Of a stretch of 64,000 nt of DNA, positions 17,980 to 26,812 are shown one piece after another. The notes beneath the pieces were generated by a model. That model saw only the letters and a program-made list of their open reading frames with translations, ran no database searches and was not told the DNA's origin. The stretch's first letter is position 1. Each line of letters begins with the position of its first letter. The stretch is from JBALVT01 sp045110675 (GTDB taxonomy: Bacteria; Pseudomonadota; Gammaproteobacteria; Pseudomonadales; Halieaceae), in assembly GCA_045110675.1 (NCBI GenBank), contig JBGCGJ010000018.1, positions 1 to 64,000 on the forward strand, read 5' to 3'. The translations under genes and the position numbers were made by a program.

Positions 17980-18567
17980 TTAGTTGGCGGCTCCATAGCG
18001 GGCAATATTTTCGGGGTCGCTAATATTGGGATTTGCCAATACACGTTTCAGGATCGGCTCGAAAAATTCCAGTGACTCCGATGCATAGTCGGGGTCGAAA
18101 CAATTCTGGTCGTAGCGATGACAGAAATCGACGGCGTCGGAGTACCAGGGATTGTCCTTAAATACATCCCGGGCGTTGCGGTCGCCACCACAATGATGGG
18201 CGTAGTAGTACATTTGAAACACGCCATGATGCTTTACAATCCAGTAAATTTTTTCCGACACAAAAGGACGCAGGATGGCGGCGGCCATTTCGCTGTGGGA
18301 GTAGGGCGCCAAATCATCGCCAATATCATGCAAAAGCACCGCGATGATCATCTCATCCGGTTCCCCGGCGCGGTGAGCCCGTGTCGCGCCCTGCAGGGAA
18401 TGCTCAAGGCGGTTGAGCTTATATCCCGAAAGACCATTCTCAAGTTTGCGAAGGCTATCCAGAATTCGATCAGCAAGCCCAAATTTGTACTCATCTTCCA
18501 GGCGGTCAAGAAACTCGTATTCTTCTCGAGTGCCGTCTTCCATTCGTGTGAATTCAACAGTCTTCAT
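17980..18567 (-). CDS. HD-domain protein, PhnZ/COG4341-like
   Basis: A 195-residue metal-dependent HD-superfamily protein. ATG at 18567 (MKTVEFTRMEDG) is chosen because the preceding 37 codons of the open frame look non-coding. Metal ligands are visible in order: EHSLQGATRAHRAG (His), VLLHDIGD (His-Asp), YSHSEMAA (His), VKHHGVFQ (His) and a late YSDAVDFCHRYD (Asp). This H...HD...H...H...D set is seen in HD phosphohydrolases and in mixed-valent di-iron oxygenases such as PhnZ, so hydrolase and oxygenase are both possible. No phosphonate genes are nearby. Confidence 0.82.
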   Translation of the reverse strand: MKTVEFTRMEDGTREEYEFLDRLEDEYKFGLADRILDSLRKLENGLSGYKLNRLEHSLQGATRAHRAGEPDEMIIAVLLHDIGDDLAPYSHSEMAAAILRPFVSEKIYWIVKHHGVFQMYYYAHHCGGDRNARDVFKDNPWYSDAVDFCHRYDQNCFDPDYASESLEFFEPILKRVLANPNISDPENIARYGAAN

Positions 18568-18810
18568 AGTGATCTCGTGTATTGCTGCAGGTGCCTGTTG
18601 TCGGTCCCTTTGCGTGAATAGTAGCGTGAGCGCATACAGCCGGCAATGCGTCGAATGAGTGCCAGGGTTTATTGGCAAAGTATCACCGTCAGTTATGGGC
18701 GGGTGGGGATTTTAAATTGGGGTGAGTACTAAACTCGGTCAGATTCGACAAGCCGTTGAAAATTAGTCACTCTAGCTTCGGAGTAGATGTTACTTTCTGG
18801 AGCACAACAA

Positions 18811-19236
18811 ATGACTGTGAGAATGACCAAAGAAGAGCGCGAACAATTTTTAGCAGAGGTTCGCGTGGCCGTCGTGGCAATAGCAGACGGCGATCGAGGC
18901 CCCTTGGCTACACCCGTGTGGTACTGGTATGAGCCGGGTGGTGATATTTGGTTTGAGACACAGCCAGCATCACGCAAGGGCGCACTGCTCGACATTGGTA
19001 AGCGCATCAGCTTGTGCGTGCAAGACGAAAAACCTCCCTATGCCTATGTCAGCGTCGAGGGCCCTATAGTAGATATCGCAGAAGATGATCCTGTGCTACA
19101 CGAGCTTCCTATGGCTATACGATATCTTGGTGAAGAAGAGGGGCCTGCCTACAATGCCGGGCTGCCTGAATCCGAGTGGAAGCGCTATATTATGCGTCCC
19201 GAGCGTTGGCTAACCTTGGATGGTTCCAAGGAGTAG
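18811..19236 (+). CDS. Pyridoxamine 5'-phosphate oxidase-fold (FMN-binding) protein
   Basis: A 141-residue split-barrel flavoprotein. ATG at 18811 follows GGAG by eight bases and is preferred to the ATG at 18787. Family signs are VAVVAIADGDRGPLATPVWY, the classic first two strands, GDIWFETQPASRKGALL for phosphate binding, and VSVEGPIVDIAEDD. Members bind FMN, heme or F420-like cofactors; which applies here is not visible. It is divergent from the HD gene, sharing about 240 nt of upstream DNA, and convergent with the FAD oxidoreductase. Confidence 0.85.
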   Translation: MTVRMTKEEREQFLAEVRVAVVAIADGDRGPLATPVWYWYEPGGDIWFETQPASRKGALLDIGKRISLCVQDEKPPYAYVSVEGPIVDIAEDDPVLHELPMAIRYLGEEEGPAYNAGLPESEWKRYIMRPERWLTLDGSKE

Positions 19237-19266
19237 TGACGCGCTGGCGGGCCATCATGGCAGTGT

Positions 19267-20646
19267 CTAGAGCAAGCCAATATCAGTGGTGGACATTTGT
19301 GCGATCAGCTCCGGGTCTTGGTAACGACTCAGAGCGAATGAATGCGCGTATTGCGGCAGTTCGCCATCGCAAATCCAGTCTGCACATAACGAGCCGGCCG
19401 CACAGGAGGCCATACTGCCAAAGCCAGATAGCGCACCGACAATGAAAGCACTCTTTGAGTCCAGTGGGCCCACTAGCGGCCAGTTTTCTTCCGTCATGGT
19501 GTAGTAGCCCCCGTAGTGCACCAGCCCTGGGGGTAGCTTTTCAACATAGGGTCTTAAATTAGGATTCAATCGCGCCGCACCTCTTAGCACTATTTCGGGA
19601 AAGTTGGCGTCGAACCTCGGGTCATTGATTAATTCCTGCTGGTTGTCGGGGCGACTTGGCGTGCGATTGTAGGCCCAGCCGAGTTTAATCCAACGGCCTG
19701 TGCCTTCAGGCCGGCAGTGAGTGCCACCGTCAATTGGGCCTGCGAGCCAACTTAAGTTCGGATCTTCGCTGAGCGCTAGAAGCTCCTCGTCACTCCACTC
19801 CAGCCTGGCTTTGTCCATATCGATGGAGAAGGGCTGATCTCTCGGCACTGTTGCAAGAGTGTCTTCAAAGGCGATCTTTTGATGGAATATGTTCGTCACC
19901 GGTAGTTTCACACCCAACATGTTTGCTATTTCTCCCACGTAAGGCCCGGCTGCGTTGACCACGATATCTGCCTTCAGGGAGACATTCCCATCCTGCGTCT
20001 TAATTTCTAAGGTGTATCGGCCATCGGAGGCTATGGTTTCGACGTGGCCTCGAAGCCTGCGGTGTGCGAAGGGTTTTATTTGCTCGAGCATATACGTGCC
20101 CATTTGCTGACCGGAAAAATCGCCGGCACGACGAATATGCAGGACGTTTTCAATGCTATTGCTGAAAGCGGGGAATGTCCTTTGAATGAGCTGTTTGTTG
20201 GAAATTACGTCTACCCCGTTTACGGAACTCGCCCAGTCGTCATTGTGCGGGTCAACATAAGAAGCACTGCGACCTCCAGTATGGTGTCGCACCAAATCAG
20301 TTGCTGTCTTATAGTTAGACTCGAGCGTTTCGACGAGATCCTGTATGTCGGTGCGACGCGTTGCCAGGGCATAACCGCGCTGTTTCATCTGTAAAACGTT
20401 TGCTGATTCGCGTGCGATATCGTGCATCAAACTAATACTGTGCTCTGTGAATTGGGTCATCTGCTTGGATGGCCACCAATTGCGGTAGTTGTCACCGGAT
20501 TGCGCGCTCGTGTAACTCATCGGATCACGGGAATCGATGAGGAGAACTGATTTGCGCTGATACTTTTTGCACAGATAGTAAGCGGTGGCGATACCTGCGA
20601 TACCGGCGCCGATAATCACTATCTCTGCATCGTCTATTTTTTTCAT
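19267..20646 (-). CDS. FAD-dependent oxidoreductase (DAO family)
   Basis: A 459-residue flavoenzyme of the D-amino-acid oxidase/glycine oxidase family. ATG at 20646 puts the FAD-binding GxGxxG (VIIGAGIAGIATAYYL) at residues 8-23, as expected; the frame extends upstream to 20706 without a good start. Later signs are VVNAAGPYVGEIANMLG and the C-terminal VGPLDSKSAFIVGALSGFG. Close relatives oxidise amines such as sarcosine or N-methyl amino acids, but substrate is not assignable. It is divergent from the S9 peptidase. Confidence 0.88.
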   Translation of the reverse strand: MKKIDDAEIVIIGAGIAGIATAYYLCKKYQRKSVLLIDSRDPMSYTSAQSGDNYRNWWPSKQMTQFTEHSISLMHDIARESANVLQMKQRGYALATRRTDIQDLVETLESNYKTATDLVRHHTGGRSASYVDPHNDDWASSVNGVDVISNKQLIQRTFPAFSNSIENVLHIRRAGDFSGQQMGTYMLEQIKPFAHRRLRGHVETIASDGRYTLEIKTQDGNVSLKADIVVNAAGPYVGEIANMLGVKLPVTNIFHQKIAFEDTLATVPRDQPFSIDMDKARLEWSDEELLALSEDPNLSWLAGPIDGGTHCRPEGTGRWIKLGWAYNRTPSRPDNQQELINDPRFDANFPEIVLRGAARLNPNLRPYVEKLPPGLVHYGGYYTMTEENWPLVGPLDSKSAFIVGALSGFGSMASCAAGSLCADWICDGELPQYAHSFALSRYQDPELIAQMSTTDIGLL

Positions 20647-20790
20647 GCTGTTCCACTTAATTCGATTGCGCTTTTTCAGTCGCGAAAGTCGCTGTAAAAG
20701 ATACAAGCTTTTGCGGCCAGCAAAGGAGAACTGCTGCCGCTGATGATCCCCTTGCGTTACAGTATGTCATTGTCTGGTATAGGAGCTTCC

Positions 20791-22992
20791 ATGAACAGCA
20801 AATCGTTTCACAACACCCTCGGCATGGTCACCTTGCTGCTTGCGTTCAATGTGGCCGCGCAGAGCGAAAGCCCTGATCTCACCGTCGACCATGCAATGAG
20901 TATCGATTCCCTGTATGAGATACCCAGTATCATCGGGACCGAGCCCGGTGGCGTTGCCTGGTCGCGCGATAGCCGGAAAATGGCTTTTTTGTGGAATGAT
21001 TTAGGCGGGACGTTTCGGGATGTATGGATCTACGATTCCGCCAACGGAGAAAAGCGACAGCTGAGTAATCACCTGACAGGCAATTATGCCGGGACAGAGC
21101 ACAGGGGAATTGGCGAGGTGCAGTGGCTTGGTTCACAGTCACAGCAGTTGGCTTATACGCTCGATGGCGAGCTTTACATCAGTGATCTTCAGGGTGAAAG
21201 TCGTAAAGTTGATACGGTACTGCACGGCATTCATCAACTGGCTTCCTCTGACGATGGCAAGCACCTCAGTTTTGTCGCCGTAGCGGAAGATGAAAGCGTC
21301 CTCGGACGAGCCCTTTGGGTGCTTGATCTGGATCAGGGAAATGCTGACAAATTCAGGCTTCTGCTAAATCCCGGTCACTCTGATTCTTTCGTGAGTTCTT
21401 ATCACTGGGGGCGTGACAGTCGCCAGGTAAGTTTTGAGTTGCGGCACATGGGCGACATGAGCCAACGCGAAATTCACTACTATCACAATGGCGAGCACAA
21501 GGTGGACACTGTGCGTCGCGCATTCCCCGGCGAACCTAACGTGCGCTTTGACGTCGGTGTGGTGAATACACGGACAGGAAAGTCCCGTTTACTGCCGCGT
21601 CAGGATGATACCTATCCGATTTGGAATTACGGACTTTCGGCCAGTGGTCTCAAGCTGTTTGTTAACGAGTCCGATCCCTACGTCAAGCTCCACCGAATTG
21701 AAATGTACGATCTCGCCGGTGATACGCGCAATACCTATTATCAAGAGCGCGACCCAAAACACCTGCGTCCCGATTGGAAGGCGGCCTGGGCGCCGGACGA
21801 CGACGGGCTGATCATTCTTACCGACATCGACGGCTATTTGCATCTTTACCATCAGAAGACGGCGGCGGGTAAGCCGTTACAGCTTACCTCCGGGCGCTGG
21901 GAAATCAGCGAATTTGCTGTGTCGGATACCCGTCGCGAAGTGTATTTCGTCAGTAATCGGGATCATGCTGCGCAGCGGCAGTTACATCGAGTTTCCCTGG
22001 ATACTGGAGCGCTGACCCCTGTGACAACAGGTAGCGAGGGAACCCATCATCTGAGCTATGCCCCAGACATGCTAAGTGCAGCCTCAGTATTTTCGAACGA
22101 CCAAACACCGCCAGAATTGTATTGGATCAATTTTGAGAAACTCAGCAGCGAGCAGATTACCTTGTCGCACCCTGCCGCATTCCACTCTCGAGATTGGGCT
22201 GACGTGCGCTATGTCAACTTCAACAGCCATGTTGACGGTACACCATTGATAGGTCGATTGAGCTTGCCTGGCAATTTCGATCCCCGGCAACGCTACCCCT
22301 TGATCGTAGGTTCTGTGTATTCCGATTCTGTGCGCAACCAATGGGGTGGACGCACGGCTCACCCAACATGGGGACTGGATCAGCACCTGGTATCCGAGGG
22401 CTATATTTTGTTGAATGTTAACGTGAGGGGCAGCTGGGGCCAGGGGCGTGAACACAATCAAGGCTTGTTGCACGGCTACGGCAATATCGATATCGACGAC
22501 CTGGAAAGCGGGGTCCGGCACCTGGTGGCAAAAGGCTATGCCGACGAAGCTCGAGTGGGCATCTGGGGCTCCAGCTATGGTGGGCTGATGACCATGATGT
22601 CCCTGTTCAAAAAACCGGGGGTTTACGCCGCTGGTATTGCCGGTGCTCCGGCCACAAATGTGGCGCACGCCTATCCCGAGCAGATGTGGGTAGCGGGTCC
22701 TGCCACCGGGGAAGATATGCCGGGCCGCTATGAGAAACAGTCACCTGTGTATCACAGCGACGGGCTGGAAGATCCGCTGATGATTATTCACGGTAACCGC
22801 GATCAGGTGGTGCTGTACTCCGATACCATTGCCGTTGCCAGCCGTTTGATAGCTCAGGAAAAACCTTTTGAACTGGTAACACTGCCTGGGGCAGGACATG
22901 GCTGGGACGCTGAACTGAATGATCAGCGCCGATTTTCCTTCAAAAAAATGGTTGAGTTTTTCAATCGGTATTTGAAGGCCGCTAAGGAGTAA
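20791..22992 (+). CDS. S9-family (prolyl oligopeptidase / DPP-IV-like) peptidase
   Basis: Exported serine peptidase of 733 residues. ATG at 20791 is preceded by TAGGAGC and begins a signal peptide (ending FNVAAQS); an upstream ATG at 20743 is less likely. The N-terminal half is a WD40-like propeller with repeats such as PGGVAWSRDSRKMAFLW. The C-terminal alpha/beta-hydrolase has the nucleophile in GSSYGG (Ser595), Asp671 in HGNRDQV and His703 in GAGHGW. It would cleave peptides in the periplasm. The DUF885 peptidase gene starts 9 nt later, so the two are probably cotranscribed. Confidence 0.93.
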   Translation: MNSKSFHNTLGMVTLLLAFNVAAQSESPDLTVDHAMSIDSLYEIPSIIGTEPGGVAWSRDSRKMAFLWNDLGGTFRDVWIYDSANGEKRQLSNHLTGNYAGTEHRGIGEVQWLGSQSQQLAYTLDGELYISDLQGESRKVDTVLHGIHQLASSDDGKHLSFVAVAEDESVLGRALWVLDLDQGNADKFRLLLNPGHSDSFVSSYHWGRDSRQVSFELRHMGDMSQREIHYYHNGEHKVDTVRRAFPGEPNVRFDVGVVNTRTGKSRLLPRQDDTYPIWNYGLSASGLKLFVNESDPYVKLHRIEMYDLAGDTRNTYYQERDPKHLRPDWKAAWAPDDDGLIILTDIDGYLHLYHQKTAAGKPLQLTSGRWEISEFAVSDTRREVYFVSNRDHAAQRQLHRVSLDTGALTPVTTGSEGTHHLSYAPDMLSAASVFSNDQTPPELYWINFEKLSSEQITLSHPAAFHSRDWADVRYVNFNSHVDGTPLIGRLSLPGNFDPRQRYPLIVGSVYSDSVRNQWGGRTAHPTWGLDQHLVSEGYILLNVNVRGSWGQGREHNQGLLHGYGNIDIDDLESGVRHLVAKGYADEARVGIWGSSYGGLMTMMSLFKKPGVYAAGIAGAPATNVAHAYPEQMWVAGPATGEDMPGRYEKQSPVYHSDGLEDPLMIIHGNRDQVVLYSDTIAVASRLIAQEKPFELVTLPGAGHGWDAELNDQRRFSFKKMVEFFNRYLKAAKE

Positions 22993-23001
22993 TCACTGGT
23001 C

Positions 23002-24663
23002 ATGTTGAAATACTGTTTGCTGCTCGGAACATTGTCTTTTTTTGCGATCGCCGCAGCATCGCGCGCTGACTCGCTTCAGCAATTGGGCATGGATGCCTGG
23101 GCCTGGCGTGCGACCACTCAGGCCGCAAGTGGCGACGACATTCCCCGTATTGCCCGCCCCACCAACTGGATGCCTGACTGGTCCGGCGCAGCAGTGAAAG
23201 CTCGATACACCCAGCTGGAGGTTTACGAACAGCGCTGGGCGTTACTTGCCAGTGAAGCCGTCTCTCCTGAAACAATCACAGACCATCGATTGCTAGGTTC
23301 GCTGTTCGCCAGGGTACGTTGGGAGCTCGATCATGTTGCAGCCTGGCAGCGTCAGCCCCATTTTTATATCTCCCAGGCGCTTACGCCAATATTTGAAACG
23401 TTGTTGCCGCCGCCACCACTGGACGAACAGCGGGTGTCGCAGTTGCACGCCTTGTTACGACAAATCCCCCAGACGCTGTTGGCGGGGCGGGAGAACTTGA
23501 GCGATCGTCGCAAGCCCTTTGTCGATGTGGCGCTGGCGCAGTTAGAGCGAGTTCCGTCGTCATTGCGGGGCATGTATAACGGCCTGAGCGGCTATATTTC
23601 TGCGTCTGAATACGCTGCAATGAAGCCCGATATCGAAAATGCCCTGCAGGCATTTTCCGAATATGGCAGCTTTTTGCGCAGGGATCGCGACAAGCTGTCG
23701 GCGGAGATCAGTGTCGGTCGAGAGAGCTACCAGTTTTTTCTCAGCAAGGTGGCGCTGTATCCCTATAAGCTGGATGAACTGGCGATCATGGGCGAACAGG
23801 AATGGCAGCGCAGTGCCGCTTTCGAAGCAATGGAAGCGAATCGCAATCGTTCTGTGGAAGATCTGCCCCTTGCCCAGGATCTTGGTTCGGTGATACAAAA
23901 ACTTAATCGGGAAGAGCAAGGTGTGCGTGAGTTTTTGAAACAAAAGCGACTGCTAAGTATTCCCGATGAGGTCGGACGCTATAGGGGGCATGCTTTTCCA
24001 GCTTATCTATCGCCCATCGCATGGCTAGGCCGAACTCTCGATCTCACAAACCAGTATCGGCTGAGTAGTGATGCCACGGTGTATCTACCAGAACCCTCGC
24101 CTAAACTGGGGTTTTTCAATCTTTCCATCGCCCGGGACCCACGGCCTATTCTGGTCCATGAGGGGGTACCGGGGCACTATTTTCAACTGTCTCTTTCCTG
24201 GCGTCATCCCAACCCTTTGCGTCGACACTATTATGATTCCGGCGCCAATGAGGGAACGGGCTTTTATGCTGAGGAAATGATGCTGCAGGCCGGTTACTTC
24301 GACGACTCCCCCAAGACGAGAGAAATCATTTACACCTTTGCCCGCTTTCGGGCACTGCGGGTAGAGGTCGATGTAAAGTTGGCGTCGGGCGAGTTTACTA
24401 TCGATGAGGCGGCGGACTACCTCGAAGAAAAGATGAATCTGGATCGGGGCACAGCCCTGGAAGAAGCTATCTTTTTTGCTGCAACGCCGGGGCAGGCTAT
24501 CAGTTATCAGATAGGAAAGTTGCAGACTTTGGCTTTCCTTTCCTCCGCTCGCTCTCAGCTTGGGGACCGTTTTGATCTGCGAAACTTTCACGACTATCTG
24601 TGGCGCAACGGTAATGTACCCATCAGCCTACTGCAAGCGGAGTTCATTGCGCTGAACAAATAA
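23002..24663 (+). CDS. DUF885-family exported protein (putative metallopeptidase)
   Basis: A 553-residue DUF885 protein with a signal peptide (MLKYCLLLGTLSFFAIAAASRA). The hallmark HEGVPGHYFQ, a zinc-binding HExxxH-type motif, lies around residue 387. It is followed by a second conserved glutamate region NEGTGFYAEEMM and the C-terminal ATPGQAISYQIG that family members share. These suggest a gluzincin-like peptidase, although few members have been tested. Tight coupling to the S9 peptidase points to joint peptide degradation. Confidence 0.9.
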   Translation: MLKYCLLLGTLSFFAIAAASRADSLQQLGMDAWAWRATTQAASGDDIPRIARPTNWMPDWSGAAVKARYTQLEVYEQRWALLASEAVSPETITDHRLLGSLFARVRWELDHVAAWQRQPHFYISQALTPIFETLLPPPPLDEQRVSQLHALLRQIPQTLLAGRENLSDRRKPFVDVALAQLERVPSSLRGMYNGLSGYISASEYAAMKPDIENALQAFSEYGSFLRRDRDKLSAEISVGRESYQFFLSKVALYPYKLDELAIMGEQEWQRSAAFEAMEANRNRSVEDLPLAQDLGSVIQKLNREEQGVREFLKQKRLLSIPDEVGRYRGHAFPAYLSPIAWLGRTLDLTNQYRLSSDATVYLPEPSPKLGFFNLSIARDPRPILVHEGVPGHYFQLSLSWRHPNPLRRHYYDSGANEGTGFYAEEMMLQAGYFDDSPKTREIIYTFARFRALRVEVDVKLASGEFTIDEAADYLEEKMNLDRGTALEEAIFFAATPGQAISYQIGKLQTLAFLSSARSQLGDRFDLRNFHDYLWRNGNVPISLLQAEFIALNK

Positions 24664-24680
24664 TCCGCGCAACGTATAGA

Positions 24681-26195
24681 TCATTTCGCCAGGTATGGAT
24701 TCCGATAGGCGAGTGCTTCTTTAAGATGTGCGGTGGAAATATTTTCTGCACACTCGAGGTCGGCAATCGTCCTCGCTACTCTCATTGAGCGATATACCGC
24801 CCGGGGAGACAAACACATTGTCTGCATCGCTTTTTCAATATAGCGATTCTGATCTTTTTCGAGCGAGCAAAAACGCGTCAGTAGTTCCTGTGGCAGTTGA
24901 GCATTGCACACATACTGCCTCTGAATTTGAATGTCTCTGCCCTCGCCCACTCTTTTCTTGACGGAACTTGAGGGCTCTGCCCCAACTTTCTGTGACAATA
25001 ACAACTTAGCGGGAACACGAGTAACCGGGATGTGAAGATCGATCCTGTCCAACAATGGTCCCGATATTCTCCCTCGATAACGTTGCAACTGATCGGGCGT
25101 GCAACGACAGGTTTTTTCTAGATCTCCAGCATAGCCGCACATACAGGGATTCATCGCAGCGATGAGCTGGAACTGAGCCGGGAAGGTTGTCTTGTGCTTT
25201 GCTCGTGACAATGTAATCTCGCCAGTCTCCATGGGTTCGCGTAGCATCTCCAGCGTGTGGCGAGAGTATTCCGGAAGTTCATCTAGAAACAGTACGCCTG
25301 CGTGTGCGAGAGAAATTTCTCCCGGTCGCGGTTTGCCTCCACCTCCTACCAGAGCGGCAGCGCTGGCGCTGTGGTGAGGACTTCGAAAAGGTCGTTTCGA
25401 GTAGTGTGATGCGAGTGAGCTGATCGAGAGCGTCTCTCCACCAAGGCTGCGAAGTGCCAGGGCCGCCAGCGCCTCCTGGGGGCTCGGCGAAGGTAGAATA
25501 CCCGGCAATCGGCTGGCGAGCATTGACTTACCCGTTCCCGGCGGCCCGAAAAAAAGGAGGTTGTGCCCACCGCATGCGGCAATTTCCAGTGCTCGACGTG
25601 CCGTCTCCTGGCCGACCACTTCGCTGAGATCCGGGTAATTATGCTCAACTGATGTCTGTGAAATTTTTTCCGTCGGAATGTCTTCCCGACCATTTAGGTA
25701 AGCGCACAAAGTCAAGATATCCGTCGCCGAAATTACCTCGCTATCCGGCACGTGTGCGGCGAGCAGAGCACTGGCAGGTGGGACAACCAATCTCCGGTTT
25801 ACTTCGGTCGCTTCCTGGGCTGCATTGATAGCGCCCGGTATAGCGCGCAAGCTGCCGTCCAAAGCCAGCTCACCCAGAAATTCGTGTTTTGCCAGGCGTG
25901 AACAATCCAACTGGTTCGAGGCAGCCAGTATTCCCAGGGCAATGGGCAAGTCGAAACGGCCTCCTTCCTTGGGAAGATCCGCGGGAGCCAGGTTGACGGT
26001 AATACGCCTGTCTGGGAAATCGAAATGGGAGTTGATCAGCGCGCTGCGGACGCGCTCCTTACTTTCACGTACTGCTGTTTCGGGCATGCCGACGATATGA
26101 AAAGAGGGCAGTCCGTTGGATAAATGGGTTTCTACCTGCACCAGCGGTGCGCGGATTCCATCCAATGCCCGGCTGTTTATCACCGAAAGTTCCAT
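24681..26195 (-). CDS. comM: YifB/ComM magnesium-chelatase-like AAA+ ATPase
   Basis: A 504-residue ComM: an N-terminal Lon-protease-like domain (MELSVINSRALDGI, NLAPADLPKEGGRFDLPIALG), then a Mg-chelatase ATPase with Walker A GPPGTGKSM near residue 218, Walker B VLFLDELPEY, and a C-terminal helical domain (SPRAVYRSMRVARTIADLE). In Vibrio, ComM drives branch migration during natural transformation; that role is known of the family, not shown here. A cysteine cluster CMCGYAGD...CRC is present as in other members. It lies 48 nt after ubiK. Confidence 0.95.
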   Translation of the reverse strand: MELSVINSRALDGIRAPLVQVETHLSNGLPSFHIVGMPETAVRESKERVRSALINSHFDFPDRRITVNLAPADLPKEGGRFDLPIALGILAASNQLDCSRLAKHEFLGELALDGSLRAIPGAINAAQEATEVNRRLVVPPASALLAAHVPDSEVISATDILTLCAYLNGREDIPTEKISQTSVEHNYPDLSEVVGQETARRALEIAACGGHNLLFFGPPGTGKSMLASRLPGILPSPSPQEALAALALRSLGGETLSISSLASHYSKRPFRSPHHSASAAALVGGGGKPRPGEISLAHAGVLFLDELPEYSRHTLEMLREPMETGEITLSRAKHKTTFPAQFQLIAAMNPCMCGYAGDLEKTCRCTPDQLQRYRGRISGPLLDRIDLHIPVTRVPAKLLLSQKVGAEPSSSVKKRVGEGRDIQIQRQYVCNAQLPQELLTRFCSLEKDQNRYIEKAMQTMCLSPRAVYRSMRVARTIADLECAENISTAHLKEALAYRNPYLAK

Positions 26196-26243
26196 GGCTC
26201 ATCCTTGAGCTTGGTGAGATTTAGAGCCCCTGAGAGCTGCTTG

Positions 26244-26498
26244 TCAGTTCGACAGCTTTTCCAGTTCCAGAGTGAGTTCTTCCAACTGGGCTTCCAGGCT
26301 GCTGATTTGGGTGCGAGCGCGTTTCAGAATTTCTGTTTGAGCGTCAAATTCTTCGCGACTCACCACATCCAGCTTCGATAGGCCCGATTGCATTAATGCG
26401 CGAACGTTTTTGTCGACTTCGCTTTTGATTCCGCTATTGCCAACCAGCTCGTTCACCTGCTGCAGCACTTCGCTGATAGGTGGAGGTTTTAAGGCCAT
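26244..26498 (-). CDS. ubiK: UbiK ubiquinone-biosynthesis accessory factor (BMFP family)
   Basis: An 84-residue protein. ATG at 26498 (MALKPPPISEVLQQV) is chosen; the frame continues 21 codons further but those are unlike the family. It has an amphipathic N-terminal half and a C-terminal coiled coil (KRARTQISSLEAQLEELTLE), the usual BMFP/YqiC layout. The segment VVSREEFDAQTEIL is highly typical. UbiK assists the soluble Ubi complex under air in E. coli. It is followed on the same strand by comM, a pairing I recall from other gammaproteobacteria. Confidence 0.92.
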   Translation of the reverse strand: MALKPPPISEVLQQVNELVGNSGIKSEVDKNVRALMQSGLSKLDVVSREEFDAQTEILKRARTQISSLEAQLEELTLELEKLSN

Positions 26499-26573
26499 GT
26501 TGTCGCCTGTTTCTACAAATTGATTGAGTTGGGATTCTAGACGAATCTGACGCCCAGTCACAGATCATTGCTG

Positions 26574-26590
26574 TGCGCTATTTTGGTGCG
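26574..26590 (+). promoter_or_regulatory. Putative NtrC-binding site
   Basis: TGCGC, seven bases, GTGCG: a 5-7-5 dyad matching the NtrC pattern TGCAC-N7-GTGCA except for one A-to-G change in each arm. It ends about 107 bp before the -24 element of the sigma54 promoter, a normal enhancer distance. Confidence 0.6.
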
Positions 26591-26603
26591 TTGAGCTTTG
26601 CTG

Positions 26604-26620
26604 GTGCGTCAATGTCGCAC
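26604..26620 (+). promoter_or_regulatory. Second 17-bp dyad, possible tandem enhancer site
   Basis: GTGCG (26604-26608), seven bases, CGCAC (26616-26620). The size and gap equal those of the neighbouring dyad, and the centres are 30 bp apart, about three helical turns. The half-sites run in the opposite sense to the NtrC consensus, so it may be a weak NtrC site or bind another protein. Confidence 0.4.
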
Positions 26621-26696
26621 TGTTTTGACGCTTTTCTGCTACAGCTTTTCTCCTGAATGACGCTAACAGTATGAAAAGCATAAAAAAATGCTTTGT

Positions 26697-26712
26697 TGGC
26701 ACGACAACTGCA
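26697..26712 (+). promoter_or_regulatory. Sigma54 (-24/-12) promoter of the porin-glnK-amtB genes
   Basis: TGGCACGACAACTGCA matches the RpoN consensus TGGCAC-N5-TTGCA with one mismatch (C for the first T of TTGC). GG and GC are exactly 12 bases apart. Transcription would start near 26723 and give a leader of about 90 nt before the porin ATG. Together with the upstream NtrC-like dyads it indicates induction under nitrogen limitation. Confidence 0.82.
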
Positions 26713-26812
26713 AAAGTTGGCTTGCTTAGTTTAGAACTTGCTTGTGATACCTAAAGCAATAATTCGCAAGCAGTTTGTATTTTAAAGACCTTAATTTTGG
26801 AGATTAAAAAGC

